Assembly (NCBI GenBank): GCA_014584575.1
Contig: JACTMP010000003.1
Location: forward strand, 226,643-290,642
Length of the DNA stretch: 64,000 nucleotides
Source: Chloroflexota bacterium
Lineage (GTDB): Bacteria > Chloroflexota > Anaerolineae > Promineifilales > Promineifilaceae
Reading direction: 5' to 3'
Shown here: piece after piece, positions 42,180 through 50,158 of the stretch
Position numbering within the stretch: position 1 is the stretch's first letter
Layout of the letters: every line of letters begins with the position of its first letter
Position numbers and translations under genes: made by a program
Notes under the pieces: model-generated
The model's database searches: none
Seen by the model: only the letters and a program-made list of their open reading frames with translations
What the model was told of the DNA's origin: nothing

Positions 42180-45100
42180 TCAAGCCGCCGCCTGTTTTTC
42201 AGATGATTCTGCCGCCGGTTGAGGGGGCGACAACGCCGCCGACGACAACGCCGCCATCAATTCGCCAGGGTCATAGCCAATGTCACCTACAAAGCAGAAG
42301 GAGCGCACCAGGTTGAATGTTTTGAGATCAATCTGGCTGATGGGCATGTCGGGCATAAGTACGGCCGTGTCCGCCTCCAACTGCCGCCATTCCTGAACCA
42401 AATAGTTGTCTGTTTCATCCGCTGCCAATGGATTCTTCATATAGGCGGCTATCTTTTCCGCCGAGTCAGCCCGAATTTCACGGGCGATGTTTTCAAACAG
42501 GTCACGGGTCTGGTTGGGATACCGTTCCGAGAGGGCAAGCATGGCCATGATCACCTCCACCATTTCCAGGCTGTCTGGTTCGCTGCCTTCACGGTACCAG
42601 ATGATTTTGAGCAGCTTGTACACATTCGCCAGCCGTTTGATGGCGCGGGGGGTCATGGCTACCTGCTTACAACAATTTTGCATCCGGGCATATTCGTCCG
42701 GGCTGATTTCAATGGCCTGTACCGGCAAGTCGGTTTCCGGTTCACGGCCGTCGCCCTCCTCTGTCACTACCTCTTCCCCATCTCTATCTTCGCCGCCTGT
42801 TTGATCCGGTTCAGGTTGCGTGGCGTCATCTGGCGCGGACGTGCCGCCATCACCCGCACCTGAATCAGGCGAACCCCGCTGGGACACCACCACCTGCTGG
42901 CCCAGATAACCGGCAACGGCCGTGTCCTCAATCGGCTGTACCCCATACGGAATCTGGATGATCTTCTCGATATAATCCAGCCCCGACGGGCTGCCGCGCC
43001 GGGTGAGTATGCCCTTGTACACCGTTTCCAGCGCCCGCGTGATAAAACGCACATCAATCGCCAGCACCACAATAAACAGGTCGGTCTTCAACAGCAGTTG
43101 CACCGCTTCCAGCACCTCCACCACCCGCAGCGGCGGGCAGCGATCCAGGTCATCAATGTAGAGGATGACCCGCGCCCGACCCCGTGGGAACAGTTTGTGC
43201 CCCTCGGCCGTCAGGCTTTCGCTCAATTCGCGCAGGTCACGCTGCACCTGGTGCATCAGCCCCAACTCCTTCTCGTAAATGGCCTCATCCAGCCGGGAGC
43301 TGACAAAATCGAGCAGCGAGACATAGGTGGCGGTAATGCCCACCCGCTGCCGCTGCCGTTTGGCTTTGGCTTCCAGGGTGGCAATCTCTTCTTCCAGCGC
43401 CGGGATATTGGCAGCGGGCGGCGTAAAGGGTTGGCCGCTTTGTTTGCTCTGGTTAAATTCGCGGGTTTGTTCGGCCAGTTTTTGTTGCAGGCGGGCGTCA
43501 CGGCCGTCGGCCAATCGCCCCTTTTCCGCTTCCACCTGCAACCGGTAAGCGACAAAACTCTGGCGAATCAGGTTCAGCCATTTGTCATAGCTGCGCAAAA
43601 AAGCCAGACCCACCGAGCCAACGGTCAATACCAGGCCGGGGATTTGAATGGTCACGTTTTCGCTCACCCACAGAACCGTTGCCAGGAACAGCGCCAATAG
43701 CAAAAAGGCGGCAAACTCGGTGGGATTGTTGCGGATCATCTGCCAGAGGGCGGCCGTGTTAGTGAACGTGTCACGGATGGAGGGGGAATCGGATGGCTCA
43801 ACGGTCGTGAACATCGCTTTAATCGTGCCCACCGCCGCCCCAAACTGCTGTTGGAACGCATTTTGCAGCGGTTTCCAGGCCGCTTCCCGCGCTTCGGCGG
43901 CAATCTCTTCATCTACCTTTGCCTGTAGTTCCAGCCGCGACTGTTCGAGAGCGGCCTGCTTCGCTGCCAATTCCGTTTCCGTCTGGCGCAGTTCATTCAG
44001 TTCCGTTTCTTTCAACTGGCGCAATTCCGCCCACAACAATTCTTGTGACTGCACTTTTTTGTCCAGTTCGGCGGCAAAGTTGACGATATCCTGCACCTGC
44101 CGGGCTTTCAAATCAGGATAGGCCAGCGCTTCCCACACCGGCCCGCCAGCCCGCAGTACCCGCGCCAAGACCTCTTCCTGTTCGGCCGTTAAACTTGGGG
44201 AATCGGCCGTTTCCGGGATGCCTGCCAAAGTTTTCGCCACTTCTCGTTCGCGGGTCAGTTGGGCGTTTAACTCGTAAAAAATCGTCTGCATCAGGCTGGC
44301 CCACAGGTTAGATTTGGCATACGTCCAGGCGTCAAACCTGATCTGGTACACGTGGCCGACGTAAGGGAAGTTGGGCGTGGCCGGACGGCCGCGCAGGTGG
44401 GCAACCCGCTCTTGCATCAGGTGCATGACAAAGGATTTGCCACTGCCCCAGCCACCCAACACCCCCACCGACAGTGGCGGATTGAGGTCGTTGAGCATAC
44501 ACATTTCGGCCAGGGCATACACGGCCGTTTCCACCTGCAACAAGTCCCGCCCCACCGGTTCATCATTCACGGCCGCCTGCGGCCGTTTGATAAACCGCTG
44601 TCGCAGCGCCGTCAGTATGTCGGGGACGAGCGTTGTCAGAATGATCTCTGACAATGATGTCGTATCGGAAGCAGGGAGGGCAGACAAAATTGCTTCTAGC
44701 ATAGCCAGTGCCACATCCCGCCCTGATAATTGCCCGGCGCCAGATCCCAAAGGAGGAATGGCAAAACTTCGCAATCCACTATTCAATGCCAATTGGACGA
44801 TGGCGGCAGCGGCGCTGGCCGCGTTTGCTATGGCGCGGTTGCCGCGCTCATCATCAGCTGTCGCCACAATCACGCGCCGATCATTGCCGGGCAGCGTCCA
44901 ATATTCATCGCTATTTTGCATGAGCAAGAAGGGGTTTTCTGGTAGCAGAGAAGAGGGGGATCGCGTGGCTACCGTTTGCTCAAATACCTCACGGAGAGAG
45001 CCAACATTAGTTTTACTCAGAGCATCTTCCAGTGCGCTCCCCAATCCTCCTGGACTGAAAGATGACCCAGAACTTAGCGGCAGCACAAAGGCATCTACCG

Positions 45101-45566
45101 GCAGGTTCCAGGGCTGGCGCGTTACCAGCCCGTAAATGCGGACGCCGTGTCGTTCGGTGAGTAGTGTGCCATTGTGGGCGGTGATGGTTTGGAAAGGGTT
45201 GGGTGGGGGCTGTACAGGTTCGTGATCTTCTATGGAAGGTGGCGTTTCTTCCAAAATCTGCTGGTTAGCATAGGATTGTACATTGGCGAATGGCTGTACC
45301 TTTTTTGCCGGGCCAGACGGTGTAGTTGCCAGATGTTCCCAATCCACGTTGGGGCGGTAGCGTTGGATGGTGTTTATCAAGTCGTCGCTACGGCCGTGAC
45401 GTTCGCAGTATTGGATTAGCTCCAAAACCTTCTCTGATTTAGTGTCACCACCCAAATTTTCATAGTCAATCCCCAGCGTAAAACAAAGATCACGCAGTTC
45501 ATCATCATTGAAGTAACTGTTTAAGGCCACCCGTAACTGCTGTGGCGATACCGGCGCTGTGGCCAT
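42180..45566 (-). CDS. EAD-macro-KAP P-loop NTPase (conflict/defence-type protein)
   Basis: A 1128-residue multidomain protein. The start at 45566 (MATAPVSPQQLRVAL) follows CCAGGAGAATC. Residues 1-75 form an effector-associated domain (EAD, death-like helical adaptor): FNDDELRDLCFTLGIDYENL. About 140-340 resembles a macro domain (AIPPLGSGAGQLSGRDVALAM). A KAP NTPase follows: Walker A GGWGSGKSFVMHL near 395 and Walker B ILYIDDLDRCPP near 805. A coiled coil (about 510-570) and two membrane helices near 640-690 are inserted between them, as is typical for KAP. EAD-NTPases are known from complex bacteria as parts of immunity-like conflict systems. The macro domain suggests ADP-ribose sensing or processing. 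An EAD of the same type is in 56171-58912. Confidence 0.85.
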   Translation of the reverse strand: MATAPVSPQQLRVALNSYFNDDELRDLCFTLGIDYENLGGDTKSEKVLELIQYCERHGRSDDLINTIQRYRPNVDWEHLATTPSGPAKKVQPFANVQSYANQQILEETPPSIEDHEPVQPPPNPFQTITAHNGTLLTERHGVRIYGLVTRQPWNLPVDAFVLPLSSGSSFSPGGLGSALEDALSKTNVGSLREVFEQTVATRSPSSLLPENPFLLMQNSDEYWTLPGNDRRVIVATADDERGNRAIANAASAAAAIVQLALNSGLRSFAIPPLGSGAGQLSGRDVALAMLEAILSALPASDTTSLSEIILTTLVPDILTALRQRFIKRPQAAVNDEPVGRDLLQVETAVYALAEMCMLNDLNPPLSVGVLGGWGSGKSFVMHLMQERVAHLRGRPATPNFPYVGHVYQIRFDAWTYAKSNLWASLMQTIFYELNAQLTREREVAKTLAGIPETADSPSLTAEQEEVLARVLRAGGPVWEALAYPDLKARQVQDIVNFAAELDKKVQSQELLWAELRQLKETELNELRQTETELAAKQAALEQSRLELQAKVDEEIAAEAREAAWKPLQNAFQQQFGAAVGTIKAMFTTVEPSDSPSIRDTFTNTAALWQMIRNNPTEFAAFLLLALFLATVLWVSENVTIQIPGLVLTVGSVGLAFLRSYDKWLNLIRQSFVAYRLQVEAEKGRLADGRDARLQQKLAEQTREFNQSKQSGQPFTPPAANIPALEEEIATLEAKAKRQRQRVGITATYVSLLDFVSSRLDEAIYEKELGLMHQVQRDLRELSESLTAEGHKLFPRGRARVILYIDDLDRCPPLRVVEVLEAVQLLLKTDLFIVVLAIDVRFITRALETVYKGILTRRGSPSGLDYIEKIIQIPYGVQPIEDTAVAGYLGQQVVVSQRGSPDSGAGDGGTSAPDDATQPEPDQTGGEDRDGEEVVTEEGDGREPETDLPVQAIEISPDEYARMQNCCKQVAMTPRAIKRLANVYKLLKIIWYREGSEPDSLEMVEVIMAMLALSERYPNQTRDLFENIAREIRADSAEKIAAYMKNPLAADETDNYLVQEWRQLEADTAVLMPDMPISQIDLKTFNLVRSFCFVGDIGYDPGELMAALSSAALSPPQPAAESSEKQAAA

Positions 45567-45640
45567 ACTGATTCTCCTGGCGTCCCCGTTGTGCCCGACG
45601 GGGATTATTGTAGGCGAAGCCGTCGCCCAATTCAATGATT

Positions 45641-45699
45641 TGTAAGGGCGCGGCCTCATGCCCGCCCTGGCAGAGGGCGACCACAAGGATCGCCCCTAC
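45641..45699. repeat. GTAGGGGCG / CGACCACAAGG element, copy 2
   Basis: TGTAAGGGCGCGGCCTCATGCCCGCCC is followed by GAGGGCGACCACAAGGATCGCCCCTACG. Same two-hairpin layout as 37836 and 55761. Confidence 0.78.
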
Positions 45700-45716
45700 G
45701 TCATGCCTGGAAAAAC

Positions 45717-45767
45717 GGCAAGAGGCAGATTGATATGGCACAAGCCATACCAAACTGCCTCTTGCAT
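45717..45767. repeat. GGCAGTTGG-type inverted repeat, diverged copy
   Basis: GGCAAGAGGCAG faces CTGCCTCTTGC, with ATATGGCACAAGCCATA as an inner stem. The arms keep only the centre of the GGGCGAGGCAGTTGGG family, so membership is likely but not certain. Confidence 0.55.
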
Positions 45768-45821
45768 AAGGTTCGTCGTGGCCGCTTATGAAAATTGACT
45801 TTTTTCGGCAATAAACCGGGC

Positions 45822-45975
45822 GGTTGAAACCGCAGCTACACAAAGCGAAGACTGCCTTCGCGGTCTGGTAGCCAGCCGACGAAGGTCGGCTTTGCCTTCT
45901 GTAGCCGCGAATTTATTCGCCGGGCGTGCATTAGCGGCATTAGCGGCAAAACGGCTGAAGCCGCTGCTACAAACA
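45822..45975. repeat. Composite repeat with TAGCCGCGAATTTATTCGCC core
   Basis: Units GGTTGAAACCGCAGCTACA, GAAGGTCGGCTTTGCCTTC, GCGAATTTATTCGC and ACGGCTGAAGCCGCTGCTACA each form a small hairpin. The outer units face one another (GCAGCTACA against TGTAG and GCTGCTAC). Elements of this style recur between genes in other bacterial phyla. Confidence 0.7.
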
Positions 45976-45976
45976 A

Positions 45977-46402
45977 CTAAAACGGAATATCGTCTTCTTC
46001 GTGAGCCGGAGCGCCAGCATAAGCCGCATCTTCCCCTTCAAAACCGCCTTCACCTTTGGGGCTTAAGAAGCGGATAGTTTCAGCTCGTATTTCAAAGGAT
46101 GACCCAACTGTGCCATCACTGCGGGTAAACAATTTCGGGCCGCCCGTTTGGGCATCCCCTTGCAGTTGTCCCTCGACCAATACCTTCCGCCCTTTGCTGA
46201 GGTACTGATTGGCCACTTCGCCCTGGCGACCCCAAACATTCACCCGAAACCACAATGTTTCTTCACGAGGTTGGCCGGACGCCTTATCTGTCCAACTACG
46301 GCTGGTAGCAACACTGAAACTGGTCACGGCCGTGCCGTCGGGCATATACCGCATTTCTGGGTCCCGCCCTAAGTTGCCTACGATAATAATTTTTTGATAC
46401 AT
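45977..46402 (-). CDS. ssb: Single-stranded DNA-binding protein
   Basis: A 141-residue SSB that coats single-stranded DNA during replication and repair. The OB fold is clear: YQKIIIVGNLGRDPEMRYMPDGTAVTSFSVAT near the start, and WFRVNVWGRQGEVANQYLSKGRKVLVEGQL near residue 50. The C-terminal tail ends EEDDIPF, the acidic protein-docking peptide of SSB. AAAAAGGAGAG precedes the ATG. A candidate promoter lies at 46550-46578. Stop codon TAG. Confidence 0.97.
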   Translation of the reverse strand: MYQKIIIVGNLGRDPEMRYMPDGTAVTSFSVATSRSWTDKASGQPREETLWFRVNVWGRQGEVANQYLSKGRKVLVEGQLQGDAQTGGPKLFTRSDGTVGSSFEIRAETIRFLSPKGEGGFEGEDAAYAGAPAHEEDDIPF

Positions 46403-46549
46403 GCGACACTCTCCTTTTTGTATCTATGGCTATGGCTGGCGCTTTATTTGAGTCAGCACAACATTTGGGAAACAAGGCTATAGTATGTCTCCTTTTGCGT
46501 CAAAAAACAAGCGTGCCAGCCATGCCATTGCGCCCAAATTTTAGGACAA

Positions 46550-46578
46550 ATTATAGCACATCTGTTCTAAAACCACAA
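46550..46578 (-). promoter_or_regulatory. Candidate promoter of ssb
   Basis: On the minus strand TTGTGG (46573-46578) and TATAAT (46550-46555) are 17 bases apart. AGAACAGATGTGC lies in the spacer, but a full SOS-type box is not evident. The leader to the ssb start would be about 140 bases. Confidence 0.55.
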
Positions 46579-46687
46579 GGGTTTGGGAAAAGGTGTTGCC
46601 TGTTTTCGCCCGCCCGCGTAAGATGTTATCAGGCTGGCGATATGCTGCCAGAAAATGGGATAATCAGACGCTAACCAGGATAATCTG

Positions 46688-49600
46688 TTGGACACGGCCG
46701 TACCCTTTTCCTCCCTCACCCCTTCCCCCCTATCTGAGGCTGCCTGGCAAAACCAGGCGCATTACCTGAATCTGCTCACCCAAATCACCAATGAAGTCGC
46801 CTCCATCCTCGACTTTCACCAGATGTTGAAATCGGTAACTTACAATTTACGCCAACTGTTGGCTGCTGATGGTTGTTACATCACCACCTGGGATGCCACC
46901 CGCCAGCAGATAAAACCCCTGGCGGCTTCTGGGCCTTATGAAGATAGTTACCCAACCATGCCGCCACTGCCGGACAAAGACACCTTCACCAGAGCTGTGC
47001 TTGAGCAAGAACAGGTCATTGCTGTGCCAGATGCCCGTATTTCGCCCTATCACCAGGTGCGCATTGTCAACCGGCTGCACATAGCCGGTTTGCTAGGCAT
47101 TCCCCTCATCGCCCTGGGGCAAAAAATGGGCGTGATCATGCTCACCTTTCAAGAACCGCATCCGTTCACGGCCGTAGAAATTCAGCGGGCAGAACAGGCG
47201 GCTACCCCCATTGCCCTGGCCATAGCCAGAGCCAGGCTGCTGCACCAGGAGCAAGAGCAGCGCGCCCTGGCAGAAGCGCTGCGGGAAATTAGCGCCATCA
47301 TCAACGAAACATTGGACTTTGACCAGTTGCCGACCCGCATTTTGGCGCAGATTGCCCGCGTGGTGGCTTATGATTCGGCCAATATCATGCTGGTGGAACA
47401 CGGCCGTGCCCGCATCATTCGCCACGTGGGGTATGAACAGACAAATCCGGCGCTGCTGCCGCAAATGCCGTTTTTTGTCTTTGACGTAAACAAAACGGAC
47501 AACCTGCGCCAGTTGGTGCAAACCCGGCAGCCGGTCATCATTCCCGACACAGCTAACTATCCTGGCTGGGCCAAACCCCAGGGACTCATTCGCGCCTGGG
47601 TTGGCGTGCCCATTGTCGTGCGCAACCAGGTTGTGGCCCTCATTGCTCTGGACAAAAAGGAGCCAGATTTTTACCAGCCAGAACATATCGCGTCCTTGTC
47701 CGCCTTTGCCAGCCAGGTGGCGCTGGCCTGGCACAATGCAGAACTGCACAAAGCGGCCCAACGTCAGTTGGAAGAGATGTTTGCGCTGCAAGCATTGGCC
47801 CAGGCAGCCACACAGGTCACAAACGAAGACGATCTGCTGGAAGAAGCAACGGCGATCATTGGCGAGACCTTATATCCCCAAAACTTTGGCGTCTTATTGC
47901 TAGATGCCGTGGCGCAGACGCTTCAACCACACGCTTCTTACCGCATCAAAGGCCAGCACTTTTCTTTTGCACCCTTTCCCATAACCCAGGGCATTGTCGG
48001 CCGGGTGGCGCAAACGGGAAAACCATACCGCTGCCCAGATGTGCGGCAAGACCCTCTCTATGTAGAAATTGACCCCGATGCCCGTTCGGAATTATGCGTG
48101 CCCATGTTTGCCGGCGACCGGCTGATTGGGGTGATCAACACCGAAAGCTGTGAGGTCAATGGTTATTCAGAAGGGGATGAACACTTGCTGCTGACATTTG
48201 CCCGGCAGTTAGGGGTGGCGTTGGAGAAATTACGCCTTTTTGCGGCCATGCAGCGGCAAAGTGAAGAGATGGAGCAGTGGGCGCATCGCCTGACCCTGCT
48301 GCAAAATCTCAGCCGCCACCTGGCCGGTCTGGTAGAAATACGCGACATTTGTCACACCTGTGCGGCCTATCTGGTGCAGAATTTTCATTTTATCAGTGTT
48401 TCGGTTCACCGCATTGACGCCATAACACAAGAACTGGTGTGCGAAGCCATGCAGGGGCCAAACCAGGATTTGATCCCCCTGGGGATATACCGGCAAAAAT
48501 TAGGGCAAGGTCTCATTGGGTTAGCCGCCCAAATGGGAGAAACGCTGGTGGTGAATGACACGGCCGTTCATCCCCACTTCATCCCCTCGCCGCGCATCCC
48601 CGTCGCTGCCGAACTCGTTTTGCCCCTGCGGCAGGGTGAGCAGTTGATAGGTGTGCTGAATGTAGACAGCACGACCAAAAATGCTTTTACCGAAACCGAT
48701 GTCACCCTGCTCACCATTGCCGCCGACCAACTGGCGGCCGCTTTGGAACGCGCCCATTTATTTGCCCAGGTCAGCCAGCGCGCCGCCCGTTTTGAAGCTC
48801 TGTCCACCCTCTCCGCCGAACTGCGCGTGGCGGAGAACCTGGAAGATATGCTGCCAACCATTTTGCAGCGGGCCATGAGTGTAGTCGGGGGGTCTTTGGG
48901 CAGCCTGTATCTGAAGGAAAATGACGCCGATGTGATGGTGGCGCGTGGCGTTTTCCCCCTCAGGCCAGAATTGTTGGGGCGACGTTTCCATCTGGGTGAA
49001 GGCATCATTGGGCACATCGCCGCTACCGGCGAGATGCACATCACCGAAGATATGGCCCATAGCAGCCAGGCGCGCTTTTATGAGCGGGAAAAACAGATGG
49101 TTGAGCAACAGGCCATTCGCAGCGGTATTGGTTTGCCGCTGCGCGCTCAGGAACGCATTATTGGCGTCATGTATATCAGTTTGCCGGCCGTCCATAAATT
49201 TTCAGCCGAGGAGACTGATTTTCTGGTCGCTATCTCCGAAGCGGCGGGGGGGGCGCTGGATCGGATGCTGGTGCTGCAAACGCTGGAGGAGCGTGTGGCC
49301 GAACGCACCCGTGAACTGGCTGCGGCCAATGAGCAGTTGCAGGAATTGGATCGGCTCAAGTCTCGTTTTATTTTTGAAGTATCCCATGAACTGCGCACAC
49401 CCATCACCAATTTGGGACTCTATCTGGATTTGATGGGGCAGAGTAAGCCGGAGCGTCAGGCCTATTACGTGGAAGTGCTGCGGCGGCAGGCGGACCGGCT
49501 GACCCAACTGATCGAGGATATTTTGACCCTGTCCCGGCTGGAATTGGGGCGGGACACCATCAAGCTAAAGCCGGTGGATTTGAATGAGGTGGTGCGCACG

Positions 49601-50035
49601 GCCGTTGCCAGCCTCTCCCCCCGCATGGCCGAAGCCGGTCTCACCCTGAGCCAAAAATTACAACCTGACCTGCCATCGGTGTATGGGGAACCCATTCAGC
49701 TTTCTCTGGTGGTGTCCCATTTGGTGAACAATGCCATTCAGTTTACCCCTGCCGGGGGGGTTGTGGTGCGTACCGGGCTGCATGAGAGGGGCACGGCCGT
49801 TTACCTGCAAGTGATGGACACGGGCATAGGCATTAGCCTGGCCGACCAACAACACCTGTTTGATCGTTTTTATCGCGGCCAACAAGCCTCCCAATCCAAC
49901 ATCCCTGGTACCGGCCTGGGGTTGGCGATTGTCAAAGAGGTGGTAGATTTACATGGTGGCGATATTGAGGTGGCGAGCGTGGAGGGCACGGGCACAACGT
50001 TTACGGTGTGGCTGCCGGTAATCGGTGGCCGGTGA
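46688..50035 (+). CDS. Multi-GAF sensor histidine kinase
   Basis: An 1115-residue soluble kinase starting with TTG after CCAGGATAATC. At least five GAF-type sensor domains follow one another. Recurrent motifs are GLLGIPLIALGQKMGVIML near residue 135, VGVPIVVRNQVVALIALDK near 310, SELCVPMFAGDRLIGVINTES near 470, ELVLPLRQGEQLIGVLNVDS near 645 and GIGLPLRAQERIIGVMYIS near 820. A coiled coil then leads to HisKA (FEVSHELRTPITNLGLYL, histidine near 900) and HATPase (DTGIGISLADQQHLFDRFYR, GTGLGLAIVKEVVDLHG). There is no membrane segment, so cytoplasmic cues (small ligands, light or redox) are likely. Its last codons lie within a TAATCGGT repeat. Confidence 0.93.
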   Translation: MDTAVPFSSLTPSPLSEAAWQNQAHYLNLLTQITNEVASILDFHQMLKSVTYNLRQLLAADGCYITTWDATRQQIKPLAASGPYEDSYPTMPPLPDKDTFTRAVLEQEQVIAVPDARISPYHQVRIVNRLHIAGLLGIPLIALGQKMGVIMLTFQEPHPFTAVEIQRAEQAATPIALAIARARLLHQEQEQRALAEALREISAIINETLDFDQLPTRILAQIARVVAYDSANIMLVEHGRARIIRHVGYEQTNPALLPQMPFFVFDVNKTDNLRQLVQTRQPVIIPDTANYPGWAKPQGLIRAWVGVPIVVRNQVVALIALDKKEPDFYQPEHIASLSAFASQVALAWHNAELHKAAQRQLEEMFALQALAQAATQVTNEDDLLEEATAIIGETLYPQNFGVLLLDAVAQTLQPHASYRIKGQHFSFAPFPITQGIVGRVAQTGKPYRCPDVRQDPLYVEIDPDARSELCVPMFAGDRLIGVINTESCEVNGYSEGDEHLLLTFARQLGVALEKLRLFAAMQRQSEEMEQWAHRLTLLQNLSRHLAGLVEIRDICHTCAAYLVQNFHFISVSVHRIDAITQELVCEAMQGPNQDLIPLGIYRQKLGQGLIGLAAQMGETLVVNDTAVHPHFIPSPRIPVAAELVLPLRQGEQLIGVLNVDSTTKNAFTETDVTLLTIAADQLAAALERAHLFAQVSQRAARFEALSTLSAELRVAENLEDMLPTILQRAMSVVGGSLGSLYLKENDADVMVARGVFPLRPELLGRRFHLGEGIIGHIAATGEMHITEDMAHSSQARFYEREKQMVEQQAIRSGIGLPLRAQERIIGVMYISLPAVHKFSAEETDFLVAISEAAGGALDRMLVLQTLEERVAERTRELAAANEQLQELDRLKSRFIFEVSHELRTPITNLGLYLDLMGQSKPERQAYYVEVLRRQADRLTQLIEDILTLSRLELGRDTIKLKPVDLNEVVRTAVASLSPRMAEAGLTLSQKLQPDLPSVYGEPIQLSLVVSHLVNNAIQFTPAGGVVVRTGLHERGTAVYLQVMDTGIGISLADQQHLFDRFYRGQQASQSNIPGTGLGLAIVKEVVDLHGGDIEVASVEGTGTTFTVWLPVIGGR

Positions 50036-50056
50036 TCGGTAATCGGTAATCGGTTG
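50017..50056. repeat. Palindromic repeat, TAATCGGT family, copy 3
   Basis: Units of GGTAATCGGT, partly overlapping, cover the end of the kinase gene: its last residues (PVIGGR) and stop codon are written by the repeat. It shows that these elements can enter coding ends. Confidence 0.65.
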
Positions 50057-50158
50057 TCGTTGATTCGAGGCCGGAAGTTGGAAGCCCGACATCAGGCTTC
50101 GGACATCTGACTTCGGATTACGCACGCTGGACAAAAAATGGCAAAACGAGAGGGAAAG

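Larger units (their letters stand above)
45567..45976. other. 410-base repeat-rich gap upstream of the EAD-KAP gene
   Basis: No gene seen. It contains the third-family hairpins (45641-45699), a diverged GGCAGTT element (45717-45767) and a long composite element with TAGCCGCGAATTTATTCGCC (45822-45975). The last one reaches to the ssb stop codon. Confidence 0.8.
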
